Of a stretch of 64,000 nt of DNA, positions 44,890 to 53,652 are shown one piece after another. This DNA is from Chitinophaga sp. GTDB lineage: Bacteria > Bacteroidota > Bacteroidia > Chitinophagales > Chitinophagaceae. Every line of letters begins with the position of its first letter. Within the stretch, counting starts at the first letter, position 1. The stretch covers positions 248,001-312,000 of the forward strand of contig NZ_JAGHZS010000001.1 of assembly GCF_017745275.1 (NCBI RefSeq), read 5' to 3'. The position numbers were made by a program, and so were the translations under genes. The notes under the pieces are model-generated. The model had not been told where the DNA came from, made no database searches, and worked only from the letters and a program-made list of their open reading frames with translations.

Positions 44890-46506
44890 CTACTTCGTTG
44901 GTAGGCTGCCGGTAAAATGGAACCAGTTAACATCTACGTAGCCGCCATCATTTCCCTTGATAGTATTAAAATTAAACAGGGCAAAACGGTTAGCGGTCCA
45001 TGGATACCCCAATCCCATTTTCAATTGATCTCCGAAAGGAGTAAAATGTTTACCATCGAGGCTATACGAAAAGTTGGCAGTGAAACCTTTATCTGTTATA
45101 GCCGCACTGAACCATATCCTGGTTTGCGACACGGGGATACTGTCTATCACTTTACCATCGTTGACCATTACCAGTGTATTGGCATTTTTCTCTTTCCTGA
45201 TACCAATAAAAGCGTAGGGACTTTGGAAGATGCCCAGGCCGCTGATATCTCCTTCTTTTAGGCCGCTCATATCCATTTCTGCCTTACCAGTGGAGGATGG
45301 TCCCTGCACCCGTTGGGTTAGTGTATTACGCGCTTCTGTGAGTGCGTTGGCATATGAAGCATGTAACCGCATGCTGCCTTTCTTTTCTGTAAGCGACCAT
45401 TTGCTGTTATCAGGGTTGTGATTCCATTGCCATTGTAGTCCCAGCTGCGGGGTATTAAATTCATCGGAGGTAGCAGGTACGGTCACTGCCACAGCTTTTC
45501 CTATGTCTGGTTTTTTTCCACTGTTGTATCCTTTCCCATTGTCACCAAGGATAGGCCATCCATCCACCCATTTAACAGGCAACAGGTGTGGTACGCGTCC
45601 GATAGCACCGCGATCCTGCATAATGATAAACCACCAGTCGCCATTCTTCAGTTGTACCATGCCTCCCTGGTGAAGCCCGTTGGATGGATAACTGCTTTCA
45701 TCCTGGTAAATAATTTTTGATTCGTATGGTCCGGTAATCTGTTTGCTGCGCAAACACACCTGCCATCCTTCTGTACCGCCGGCAGGATTGGTGATATAAT
45801 AGTAGCCGTTGATTTTATACATATGAGAACCTTCCATGCCATAAGCCGTGCCGGGCGCGGAAGAGCCCTGGGGACGGGTAATAGCGCCCTGCCATATCTT
45901 TACCTTTTCTCCTTTCACGGATAAAGCATCGGCTGCCAGCTCCGTTAGGTAAAGGGTTCCGGTGCCATGTACCACATATACTTTGCCGTCGTCGTCAAAA
46001 AATAATCCGGGATCATAGAGGTATTCCGGGAAAATAGTCCTGGTCCAGGGCCCCTTGACATCTTTCGCAGTGCAGATAGAAAAGTGCCCTTTTTCTGTGC
46101 CCCATCCATACGGTGTACAAAATCCCACATAGAACAACCCGTTATGATACCGGATGGTATTGGCCCAGGAGCCATTGAGGTACAAAGTTCCTCCCTGCAT
46201 ATCATACCGGGGATCTTCATCGTAACGGTCTACAGCATAACCCGCCATTTCCCAGTTCACAAGATCTTTGGAGCGCAATATGGGACTGCCCGGAACAAAA
46301 TGCATGCTGGTAGTGACCAGGTAGAACCAGTCGCCCACGCGGATAACATCCGGATCGGGCCAGTCGCCCCACAGGAGCGGATTCTTAAATGTTCCATTGC
46401 CATTATCTGCAGTCCACTGTTGGTTGTTTCCTTTCTTTTGCGCATGTACAATACCGGGTATTACGGCCATTGGCAGCAAAAAAAACAAGCATACTATTTT
46501 TTTCAT
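44890..46506 (-). CDS. Secreted glycoside hydrolase family 43 (xylosidase/arabinofuranosidase-like)
   Basis: The start at 46506 opens with a signal peptide (MKKIVCLFFLLPMAVIPGIV HA); the longer frame from 46623 adds a non-signal leader. 538 residues. The five-bladed propeller carries the GH43 triad: base D51 in DWPDPDVIRVGDW, D166 in YDPGLFFDDDG and acid E225 in GMEGSHMYKING. The C-terminal part (about 345-538) is a concanavalin-like domain (GH43_C2 type; QLGLQWQWNHNPDNSKWSLT). It should release terminal xylose or arabinose from side chains. It lies upstream of, and same strand as, the SusC locus. Confidence 0.92.
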   Translation of the reverse strand: MKKIVCLFFLLPMAVIPGIVHAQKKGNNQQWTADNGNGTFKNPLLWGDWPDPDVIRVGDWFYLVTTSMHFVPGSPILRSKDLVNWEMAGYAVDRYDEDPRYDMQGGTLYLNGSWANTIRYHNGLFYVGFCTPYGWGTEKGHFSICTAKDVKGPWTRTIFPEYLYDPGLFFDDDGKVYVVHGTGTLYLTELAADALSVKGEKVKIWQGAITRPQGSSAPGTAYGMEGSHMYKINGYYYITNPAGGTEGWQVCLRSKQITGPYESKIIYQDESSYPSNGLHQGGMVQLKNGDWWFIIMQDRGAIGRVPHLLPVKWVDGWPILGDNGKGYNSGKKPDIGKAVAVTVPATSDEFNTPQLGLQWQWNHNPDNSKWSLTEKKGSMRLHASYANALTEARNTLTQRVQGPSSTGKAEMDMSGLKEGDISGLGIFQSPYAFIGIRKEKNANTLVMVNDGKVIDSIPVSQTRIWFSAAITDKGFTANFSYSLDGKHFTPFGDQLKMGLGYPWTANRFALFNFNTIKGNDGGYVDVNWFHFTGSLPTK

Positions 46507-46943
46507 GATGACGATTACATTTTTAATGATTCCTGTTTGCGTACCCTGTTTTCCGGACAGGATCAGTTTCCGGGGCGTAGCTGTTAAAAGACTTCCGCCA
46601 CCATCTGCTGCTGATTGCAACAAAAAGGAATAGATACTGATGACAACGTGTCCCGGCCGGGGAGCTATTATCGTGGAATAACAGTAAGGAACACGCTATG
46701 TTTAATTGTTCACTGAGTGCCGACCTCATTTACCATTTATGCAAGACAAGCATCTGTTTATATCAGCCAATTACAGATCACCTTGTTACCATGGTCATGT
46801 GTCCATCTTTCTTTATTATAAAAATACCAGGGGCTCAAAGATGCAAAATATTTTTTGTTTTTTCTTTCCCAAAAACCGGCAGATCAAATTTGATCATCTC
46901 CCTAAAAGAAAAAAAGTCTTGAGAAAAATTTTAAAAAAATATT
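46507..46943. other. Non-coding gap between GH43 and tetR-type gene
   Basis: I see no protein-like frame here. It must hold the leader and promoter of GH43 (minus strand) but no clear TAnnTTTG box is visible for it. A 14-bp perfect palindrome, GATCAAATTTGATC, lies at 46882-46895 and could be a regulator site. The right end runs into the TetR operator. Confidence 0.5.
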
Positions 46944-46961
46944 TTACCGAACGTTTGGTAA
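46944..46961. promoter_or_regulatory. TetR-type operator, autoregulatory copy
   Basis: TTACCGAACGTTTGGTAA, an 18-bp palindrome with one mismatched pair, shared with the perfect copy at 47572-47589. It covers the -33 box of the regulator gene's promoter, so bound repressor would block it. Confidence 0.85.
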
Positions 46962-46984
46962 TATCAAAAAACGCCTTACCTTTG
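46954..46984 (+). promoter_or_regulatory. Promoter of the tetR-type gene
   Basis: TTTG at 46954-46957 lies inside the operator and TACCTTTG at 46977-46984 is 19 bases later, a full Bacteroidota promoter. The start codon at 46989 is only four bases after the -7 box, so the mRNA should begin at or next to the ATG. Confidence 0.65.
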
Positions 46985-46988
46985 TTTC

Positions 46989-47552
46989 ATGAGACCGCAG
47001 AAAATAGACGACGCAAAATTGATAGAAGGACTGATGTCTGTGTTACAATCAAAGGGTTTTGAAGGCGCCAGCCTCAATGACCTGGCTAAGGCTACTGGTT
47101 TGCAGAAAGCAAGTTTGTATCACCGGTTTCCTGGCGGGAAGAATGAAATAGCCGTGATGGTGCTTGAATTCGTGTATACGTGGATAAAAGACAACATCTA
47201 CCTGGTACTGACAGAAAAAGGTGTGGCGCCGGCCACCAAATTACAACGGGCTATCCAACACACCAAAGAGTTGTATCAGAATGGTGAGAAAAGCTGTATA
47301 CTGAATGCGCTGTCGCTTGACTCAGGATTAGTAGCAGTAGGTGATCAGATCAGCAAGATAATGCTGCTGTGGATGGAAGCGTTTACCGCGCTGGGTGTAG
47401 AGCAGGGCTTCACTGCCGCGCAGGCGAAAGCGAAAGCAAGACAATCTCTGGTACTGGTGCAGGGAAGCCTGGTATTGTCCAAAGGATTAAGTGATCCCTC
47501 CCATTTTCAAAAAGCGATGGTTGATGTGAAAATGCTTTTCACTAACGAGTAA
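46989..47552 (+). CDS. TetR/AcrR-family transcription repressor
   Basis: 187 residues. The N-terminal helix-turn-helix is LIEGLMSVLQSKGFEGASLN then DLAKATGLQKASLYHRFPGG (about residues 11-50), the standard TetR fold; the start at 46989 is needed to keep helix 1. The C-terminal ligand domain (about 60-187) has no diagnostic motif. It lies between two copies of the same palindrome, so it very likely represses itself and the hydrolase-permease-hydrolase genes downstream. The inducer is unknown but may be a substrate of those hydrolases. Confidence 0.93.
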   Translation: MRPQKIDDAKLIEGLMSVLQSKGFEGASLNDLAKATGLQKASLYHRFPGGKNEIAVMVLEFVYTWIKDNIYLVLTEKGVAPATKLQRAIQHTKELYQNGEKSCILNALSLDSGLVAVGDQISKIMLLWMEAFTALGVEQGFTAAQAKAKARQSLVLVQGSLVLSKGLSDPSHFQKAMVDVKMLFTNE

Positions 47553-47571
47553 AATTTTTTTCACTTTAATT

Positions 47572-47589
47572 TTACCGAACGTTCGGTAA
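47572..47589. promoter_or_regulatory. TetR-type operator of the hydrolase operon
   Basis: TTACCGAACGTTCGGTAA is a perfect 18-bp palindrome 32 bases before the hydrolase start codon and matches the upstream copy in 17 of 18 positions. Confidence 0.9.
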
Positions 47590-47621
47590 TAATATTTAAA
47601 AAACTTTAAAAACTTAATAAG

Positions 47622-48509
47622 ATGAACAACGTTAAACACCACACCACCCAGGTAAATGGCATCGATATCTTCTACAGGGAAGCAGGTCAGCAAGACAAAC
47701 CAGTACTGGTATTATTACACGGCTATCCTACTTCTTCCCACATGTACCGCAACCTGATGCAGGAGCTTTCTGACGAATACTACCTGATAGCGCCCGACTA
47801 TCCCGGCTTTGGCAGAAGCGCCCAACCACATATGGCGGACTTCCCCTACACCTTTGCCAGCCTGGCCGACATTGTACAGGGCCTGCTAGACCAACTCGGA
47901 CTGAAACGTTACAGTCTTTACCTCATGGACTATGGTGCACCGGTGGGCTACCGTTTGGCGGCTGCACACCCGGAAAGAATTGAATCATTGATTGTACAAA
48001 ACGGATGTGCCTATGATGAAGGACTGCAGCAGTTCTGGGATCCTATCAAAGCATACTGGAAAGATAAAAACGATAAAGTAGCAGAACGTACCCTGGAAGG
48101 ATTCCATAGCGTTGATGGCCTGAAATGGCAGTATACACACGGTGTACCGGATGCCACTGTGATCAGTCCCGATAACTGGGAACTGGATCTGCGCCACCTG
48201 CAACGCCCCGGCAATGATCGTATACAGTTACAATTATTCTACGACTATCAAAACAATACCACCTTATACCCTCAATGGCAGGAATACTTCCGCACGCATA
48301 ACCCGGAAATGCTGATTGTATATGGTAAAAACGATTACATATTCCCCGTAGCCGGCGCTGAAGCTTATAAAAAAGACGTAAAGCACCTTGAATATCATTT
48401 ATTCGACGCCGGTCACTTTGCCCTCGAAAGCCATGGGAAAGAAATTGCCGCCACCATCAGGGAATTCCTCGGAAGAAAAGTAGCCCGCAAATCATTAGCC
48501 ACTGCCTGA
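47622..48509 (+). CDS. Alpha/beta hydrolase with Asp nucleophile (epoxide hydrolase/haloalkane dehalogenase-like)
   Basis: 295 residues. The oxyanion-hole motif is HGYPTSS (33-39). The nucleophile elbow reads LYLMDYGAPVG, with Asp103 in place of the serine of esterases, as in epoxide hydrolases and haloalkane dehalogenases; acid D238 (VYGKNDYIFP) and H265 (DAGHFALESHG) complete the triad. The cap region (about 130-215) lies between. No signal peptide, so it is cytoplasmic. It follows the perfect TetR operator. A secreted paralog is at 49359-50291. Confidence 0.92.
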   Translation: MNNVKHHTTQVNGIDIFYREAGQQDKPVLVLLHGYPTSSHMYRNLMQELSDEYYLIAPDYPGFGRSAQPHMADFPYTFASLADIVQGLLDQLGLKRYSLYLMDYGAPVGYRLAAAHPERIESLIVQNGCAYDEGLQQFWDPIKAYWKDKNDKVAERTLEGFHSVDGLKWQYTHGVPDATVISPDNWELDLRHLQRPGNDRIQLQLFYDYQNNTTLYPQWQEYFRTHNPEMLIVYGKNDYIFPVAGAEAYKKDVKHLEYHLFDAGHFALESHGKEIAATIREFLGRKVARKSLATA

Positions 48510-48523
48510 TTGTCCTGTTACAC

Positions 48524-48553
48524 ACCAGGGACGTAAAGCGCGTCCCTGGTTTT
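48524..48553 (+). terminator. Terminator between hydrolase and permease
   Basis: ACCAGGGACG (48524-48533) pairs perfectly with CGTCCCTGGT (48541-48550), followed by TTT. The permease starts 25 bases later, so it is expressed by read-through or its own promoter. Confidence 0.8.
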
Positions 48554-48578
48554 CACACCGCTAAATTGTACTTACGCC

Positions 48579-49346
48579 ATGATACTTGCACAAGATGCCC
48601 TCGTTTTATTTGGTGCCGCCATTTTTGGCAGCTCCATGAATGCTGCCGCCGGCGGTGGTGGTTTCGTTGCTTATCCTTCATTGATATCCATCGGGACCGC
48701 ACCATTAGCTGCCAATGCCAGCAGCACCGTAGCGCTGTGGCCGGGGAACATCGCCAGTATCAACGCATACCGTACAGATACCGACTATAGCTGGAAACAC
48801 ACAGGGCCACTCATTATTGCCATTACGCTGGGAGGCCTCATCGGCGCCAGCCTGGCGGTGATGTCATCCCCCCGCCTGTTCAGTAAATTCGTTCCGTTTT
48901 TCCTGCTTTTCACCTGGCTGCTATTCGTAGCCAGCCCTGTACTCATCAACAGGTTCCTGAACGGACGGCAATATCATATCGGCCCCACAGGCAAAGCAGT
49001 TACTTTATTACTCATCGGGATTTATGGCGGCTTTTTCGGTGCCGGGCTGGGCATGATACTGCTCACTGTTTTCAGCTTCTTTGGATACAGGCAACTCAAC
49101 GAAATGAACGGCCTCAAAGTATTGTTAGTGTCCTTTAACAACGGGATTGCAGCCATTGCGTTTATCGTTTCCCATATGATTGTTTGGGAGTACACACTGA
49201 TCATGCTGGCTGGCGCTTTACTGGGAGGATATTACGGCGCAAAATTAACACGGAAAATACCGCAAACGATACTACGCAACATTATCATTGTACTGGGAGC
49301 CACTATCACCTTATTATTCTTTCTAAAAGAATATTATCAACATTAA
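48579..49346 (+). CDS. TauE/SafE-family (sulfite exporter-type) membrane permease
   Basis: 255 residues with about eight membrane helices. The family pattern is present in both halves: FGSSMNAAAGGGGFVAYPSL near the start and YGGFFGAGLGMILLTVFSFF (about 148-167), with FNNGIAAIAFIVSHMI and GGYYGAKLTRKIPQTILRNI towards the end. The family moves sulfite, sulfoacetate or other organic anions across the inner membrane. It lies between two Asp-nucleophile hydrolases and 12 bases before the second, which suggests export or uptake of a substrate or product of those enzymes (inference). Confidence 0.92.
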   Translation: MILAQDALVLFGAAIFGSSMNAAAGGGGFVAYPSLISIGTAPLAANASSTVALWPGNIASINAYRTDTDYSWKHTGPLIIAITLGGLIGASLAVMSSPRLFSKFVPFFLLFTWLLFVASPVLINRFLNGRQYHIGPTGKAVTLLLIGIYGGFFGAGLGMILLTVFSFFGYRQLNEMNGLKVLLVSFNNGIAAIAFIVSHMIVWEYTLIMLAGALLGGYYGAKLTRKIPQTILRNIIIVLGATITLLFFLKEYYQH

Positions 49347-49358
49347 AATTATCAACAG

Positions 49359-50291
49359 ATGAAATACCGATTAACTTTGCAAATCTTTTTAATATTCATA
49401 CTTATGACAACTTCTTTAGCCGGCACCGCACAGGAAAAATACCCGGTATACCACAAAACTCTGAAGATAGACGGCCTTAATATCTTTTACCGGGAAGCAG
49501 GCGACCCTGCCAAACCTACGCTGCTCCTGCTTCATGGCTTCCCCTCTTCTTCCCATAATTTCAGAACACTGATACCTTTGCTGAAAGATCAGTTTCACAT
49601 ACTGGCACCCGACTATCCTGGTTACGGATTCAGTGATATGCCGGCAATGACAGACTTTGACTATACCTTCGAAAATTATTCCCTCATCGTAGAAAAATTC
49701 CTGCAACTGAAAGGCGTGACTAAATGCAGCATGTACATCTTCGATTACGGTGCACCGGTAGGAATGAGAATTATCCAGCGCAACCCGGCCATACTTGACC
49801 GGCTGATTGTACAGAACGGAAATATTTATGCAGAAGGATTAAGCGATATCCTGAAATCATACAGGAAAAATATCGACGAAAATACAGAAGCATCCCGCGC
49901 AAAAGTATACAGTGCGTTTGAACTGGAGTATACCAAATTTGAATACCTGCATGGTGTGAGCGATTCCACCAAAATAGCCCCCGAAAGCTACCTGCTGGAT
50001 CAATTACTGATGGACAGACCCGGTAACAAAGAGATACAATACAAATTGAAATATGACTATCGCTTTAATATAGCAGAGTATCCAAAATGGCAGGAAACCC
50101 TGCGCAAACTGTCTCCGAAAGTGCTGATTGTTTGGGGTGAAAATGACCCGGTATTCCTGAAACCTGGCGCACTGGCTTATAAAAAAGATATGCCGGATAC
50201 AGAAATGCATTTCTATCCAACCGGGCATTTTGCATTGGAAGAATATGCAGTAGAAATAGCAGCACGCATCAGGACTTTCCTGCAACACTAA
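49359..50291 (+). CDS. Secreted alpha/beta hydrolase with Asp nucleophile
   Basis: 310 residues, a paralog of 47622-48509. A signal peptide (LQIFLIFILMTTSLAGTAQ, about residues 7-25) sends it to the periplasm. Oxyanion motif HGFPSSS (59-65); nucleophile D129 in MYIFDYGAPVG; acid D263 in WGENDPVFLK; H290 in PTGHFALEEYA. Epoxide hydrolase/haloalkane dehalogenase-like. Having one copy outside and one inside the membrane on either side of a permease points to one shared substrate class. It ends at a very strong terminator. Confidence 0.92.
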   Translation: MKYRLTLQIFLIFILMTTSLAGTAQEKYPVYHKTLKIDGLNIFYREAGDPAKPTLLLLHGFPSSSHNFRTLIPLLKDQFHILAPDYPGYGFSDMPAMTDFDYTFENYSLIVEKFLQLKGVTKCSMYIFDYGAPVGMRIIQRNPAILDRLIVQNGNIYAEGLSDILKSYRKNIDENTEASRAKVYSAFELEYTKFEYLHGVSDSTKIAPESYLLDQLLMDRPGNKEIQYKLKYDYRFNIAEYPKWQETLRKLSPKVLIVWGENDPVFLKPGALAYKKDMPDTEMHFYPTGHFALEEYAVEIAARIRTFLQH

Positions 50292-50310
50292 TGGCTAATA
50301 TTAGCAATCA

Positions 50311-50370
50311 TACTACACTAACAATAAAAAAGCGTCGCGTCTGCGATGCTTTTTTATTGTTAGTGTAGTA
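50311..50370. terminator. Very long two-way terminator
   Basis: TACTACACTAACAATAAAAA (from 50311) and its complement (to 50370) form a stem of about 27 bp around a GC-rich core GCGTCGCGTCTGCGATGC. Poly-T follows the core on both strands. It ends the TetR-controlled operon. Confidence 0.93.
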
Positions 50371-50543
50371 ATAGTATTTACTTTCCGGGCTTATCCACAT
50401 CATAAAAAACACCTGGTATGAAAGGCGCCTTTCTATTTCACCGTTATAATTACTCCTTTCACCGGCTGCCACCCGTTATCTCACCTGTTTCCCATTGTTA
50501 TGGCTACCCGGCGTGAATAGTTTTGCATCATAAATGTTTTATT

Positions 50544-51749
50544 ATGATCAACAATACCCAATCACAGCATGTATTGATTATTGGTGGAGGAGTTGCCGGT
50601 CTTGCACTGGCCTTATTCTTAAAGAAAGCCGGTATTTCCTGTAGCATTTACGAAGCATACGCTTACAAAGGAGCAGCCGGCGGCGGAATGAATATTGCCC
50701 CCAACGGCATGAATGTATTGGCTGCGCTGGGATTGGCAGATAAGCTGGCCGCCCGCGGCGCTGTTACCCAGGAACATTGTTTCCGGAGTGAAAACGGCAA
50801 AGTATTGGCGCGTATTCCCTATGGAAATACCCGCAAATATGGACAGCCGGGCGTAAGTATATCCAGGTCGGCATTATACGAAGTATTGACCAGTGAAATC
50901 AATAACGCCGGTATTGAGGTCAGCTACAACAAACGACTGCAATTTATTGAAGAGCTGCCCGGCGGCGTTACTGCTTATTTCGAAGATGGATCCAGCGACA
51001 GCGGCCACATACTCATTGGTGCAGATGGTATCCGTTCCAAAACGCGCAGCCATGTTTTGCCTGTGGGCCCAACACCCTCTTTTACCGGTATAGTAGGCGT
51101 TGGCGGATTTGTGAAACTGGAAAAAGTACCGGAGCTTACTTCACAGGATTTGAGCAGCCTGAATTTTACTTTTGGCGCCAAAGGCTTTTTCGGCTATTGT
51201 GCCGCAGATACAGGGTATGCCATGTGGTGGTCTAACCTGGAGGCAGCTCAACCTATGAGCGAAGCGGCATTGCGGGATACTTCCATGGATAAACTACAGG
51301 AGGAAATGCTGGGTATTTACAGGGATTTCCACGTGCCCGTAGCCACCCTGATTAAACATACAGAACGCCCCATCCGGCAAAATATCAGCGACATCCCCTC
51401 ACTACCCACCTGGCATAAAGGGCGTGTATTGCTGATTGGTGACGCCGCGCATGCCGTAAGTCCCAATTCCGGCCAGGGCGCCTCCTTAGCATTGGAAGAC
51501 GCGATGTATCTCGCAAAACTACTCCGGGACGGACAAGCTGATTATAAAAAGGTATTTACGCAATTTGAAGCTGGTCGCAAGCAGCGTGTGGAAAAAATTG
51601 TAGCAGAAGGGCGCAGACGTGGCAACGACAAAAAAGTACTGAGTCCCATGCAGGCGAAAATACGCAACTTCATGATGAGCGTGTTTCTTAAACTATTTGG
51701 CATCAAAGGAATTGATTGGGTATATCGATATAAAATTGATTGGGAATAA
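50544..51749 (+). CDS. FAD-dependent monooxygenase (class A, PHBH-like)
   Basis: The start at 50544 is chosen because the FAD-binding strand begins soon after; an in-frame ATG is 21 bases upstream. 401 residues. The Rossmann motif is LIIGGGVAGLALALFLKKAG, the second FAD/NADPH block is GHILIGADGIRSKTR and the GD motif is VLLIGDAAHAVSPNSGQGAS. This fits single-component flavin monooxygenases that hydroxylate aromatic or polyketide-like compounds. It differs at length from TetX, although the fold is shared. The substrate is unknown. It stands alone. Confidence 0.9.
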   Translation: MINNTQSQHVLIIGGGVAGLALALFLKKAGISCSIYEAYAYKGAAGGGMNIAPNGMNVLAALGLADKLAARGAVTQEHCFRSENGKVLARIPYGNTRKYGQPGVSISRSALYEVLTSEINNAGIEVSYNKRLQFIEELPGGVTAYFEDGSSDSGHILIGADGIRSKTRSHVLPVGPTPSFTGIVGVGGFVKLEKVPELTSQDLSSLNFTFGAKGFFGYCAADTGYAMWWSNLEAAQPMSEAALRDTSMDKLQEEMLGIYRDFHVPVATLIKHTERPIRQNISDIPSLPTWHKGRVLLIGDAAHAVSPNSGQGASLALEDAMYLAKLLRDGQADYKKVFTQFEAGRKQRVEKIVAEGRRRGNDKKVLSPMQAKIRNFMMSVFLKLFGIKGIDWVYRYKIDWE

Positions 51750-51821
51750 CGCTCCTTCCCGATAGATTTATTCCGCAAATGTTCATGTAAATGTGGCTGG
51801 CATCTGATATTTGAAACAAAT

Positions 51822-53312
51822 ATGTTTATCTTTTTGCGGAAATTAACTCAATTTGCAATCTTATCCAGCGCATTTACATTGAAAGCAACCGACACTAAAC
51901 CAGCCGCGCAGCAACTGCGAAGAGGACTACAAAACAGGCATATTCAGCTGATTGCCCTTGGGGGCGCCATCGGTACGGGCTTATTCCTGGGCATTGGCCC
52001 GGCAGCCGTACAGGCAGGACCCTCTGTTATTTTAGGTTATGCCTTTGCGGGTATTATCGCCTTTTTCATTATGCGACAACTGGGAGAAATGGTGGTAGAA
52101 GAACCGGTGTCCGGTAGTTTCAGCCATTTTGCCTATCAATACTGGGGCACTTTTGCAGGCTTTGCATCCGGATGGAATTATTGGGTGCTCTATATCCTGG
52201 TGAGTATGTCTGAATTAACTGCTATCGGCATGTACGTGCATTTCTGGTGGCCGGGCATTCCGTTATGGTCGTCCAGTTTGTTCTTTTTCATTGCGATTAA
52301 TGCGCTCAACCTGAGTTCTGTTAAAGTATACGGAGAAGCCGAGTTTTGGTTTTCTATTGTAAAAGTAGCGGCTATTGTGGCCATGATCTGTTTCGGTACT
52401 TACCTGCTGATCAGCGGTAGTGGCGGATCTCAGGCCAGCATACAAAACCTGTGGAACGATGACGGATTTTTTCCGAAAGGGCTATTACAGTCAGACGGGA
52501 AAGGAGGCTACCAGGGATTATTTGCGGCCATTGCCATGATCATGTTCTCTTTCGGAGGCCTGGAACTGATCGGGATTACCGCTGCAGAAGCAGATCAGCC
52601 GGAAAAAACAATTCCGAAAGCCACCAACCAGGTGATTTATCGTATCCTGATTTTTTATGTAGGCGCACTGATTATCCTGTTTGCATTATCTCCGTGGAGA
52701 AGCATTACCACAGACAGTAGTCCTTTTGTAACGGTATTTGAAAGCTTAAAAGGCTTCCAGTTCACGCTTTTAGGCCATACGGTTTATTTCACCAGCCTGA
52801 TTGCCAATGTATTGAACCTGATTGTACTCACGGCTGCGTTATCTGTTTACAACAGCTGTGTATATAGCAATAGCCGGATGCTGTATGGCCTGGCTGAACA
52901 GGGGAATGCACCTAAGTTCCTGTCTTCCCTAAACAAAAATCATGTACCGGTAAAGGCGATACTGGTATCCGGTGGCTTTGCTGCCGTGTGTATTATTATC
53001 AATAAACTGATTCCTGAAAAAGCGCTGGAACTATTGATGTCACTGGTAGTATCCTGTTTGATTATCAACTGGATCATGATTACCGTAGTGCATTTCCGGT
53101 TCAAACGCACGAAGAGAGAAGCACAGATAAAAACGAAGTTCCCTTCTTTCCTGTACCCGGTATCTAATTACATCTGCCTGGTGTTCCTGGTTGGTATATT
53201 AACCCTGATGTGTATAACGGGCATGTGGGTGCCGGTGGCCATGATACCGGTATGGGTGATCTGTTTGTTTATTTGTTATCAGTTGGTGAGGAAAAATAAA
53301 TCGCAAGCATAG
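51822..53312 (+). CDS. Amino acid permease, AroP/PheP-like (APC superfamily)
   Basis: 496 residues with about twelve membrane helices. The family start RGLQNRHIQLIALGGAIGTG LFLGIG contains the unwound helix-1 substrate site; further hallmarks are MRQLGEMVVEEPVSGSFSHF, FASGWNYWVLYILVSMSELT, MFSFGGLELIGITAAEADQP and SVYNSCVYSNSRMLYGLAEQ, all close to the aromatic amino acid permeases AroP and PheP of enterobacteria. It should import phenylalanine, tyrosine or tryptophan by proton symport. The first 25 residues before RGLQN are less conserved, so the start may be later. Confidence 0.9.
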   Translation: MFIFLRKLTQFAILSSAFTLKATDTKPAAQQLRRGLQNRHIQLIALGGAIGTGLFLGIGPAAVQAGPSVILGYAFAGIIAFFIMRQLGEMVVEEPVSGSFSHFAYQYWGTFAGFASGWNYWVLYILVSMSELTAIGMYVHFWWPGIPLWSSSLFFFIAINALNLSSVKVYGEAEFWFSIVKVAAIVAMICFGTYLLISGSGGSQASIQNLWNDDGFFPKGLLQSDGKGGYQGLFAAIAMIMFSFGGLELIGITAAEADQPEKTIPKATNQVIYRILIFYVGALIILFALSPWRSITTDSSPFVTVFESLKGFQFTLLGHTVYFTSLIANVLNLIVLTAALSVYNSCVYSNSRMLYGLAEQGNAPKFLSSLNKNHVPVKAILVSGGFAAVCIIINKLIPEKALELLMSLVVSCLIINWIMITVVHFRFKRTKREAQIKTKFPSFLYPVSNYICLVFLVGILTLMCITGMWVPVAMIPVWVICLFICYQLVRKNKSQA

Positions 53313-53387
53313 CCTGTTGCCATCATATCATTGATGGCTCAAAATATACACTGAGAAATATTACCAAACAAGCACTGATACTTAATG

Positions 53388-53410
53388 CGCTACCAACATT
53401 GTTGGTAGCG
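53388..53410. repeat. Palindrome CGCTACCAAC-ATT-GTTGGTAGCG
   Basis: A perfect 10-bp inverted repeat with a 3-base loop, 75 bases past the permease stop. There is no T-run, so it is as likely a protein site as a terminator. Confidence 0.6.
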
Positions 53411-53412
53411 GC

Positions 53413-53619
53413 ATGTCCTATCTTCCTGAGCAAATTCCCCGAGACAATTTTGATATAGTTTTTGAACATAAGGGCGGTGTGAGTTAACTGCTATGTAATA
53501 AAAATATGCCAATCGCGGAGCTCCTTGATTCTATTGCTATTAATGCCGCGCACTGTCAGAAAAAACGTCCGCTTATGATAATATTGTGTCCGGAGATGGA
53601 CAGGCTGTTAAATAATTAA
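53413..53619 (+). pseudogene. Possible remnant of a small gene
   Basis: In one frame, MSYLPEQIPRDNFDIVFEHK (from 53413) ends at a TAA at 53485, and the same frame continues as MPIAELLDSIAINAAHCQKK (53506) to a TAA at 53617. Codon use looks protein-like, but I recognise no family. It could be a decayed gene or chance. Nothing else is seen in the 340-base gap apart from the palindrome. Confidence 0.3.
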
Positions 53620-53652
53620 GAAAACGGTTATCTTGTACTACGGAAACATGCT

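Noticed and set aside
46706..47062. 118-codon frame before the tetR-type gene
   Set aside because: Runs through the operator and promoter and overlaps the regulator in another frame; no protein-like pattern.
50544..51749. TetX-like tetracycline monooxygenase
   Set aside because: Shares the class A flavoprotein motifs but not enough of the TetX sequence outside them for that call.
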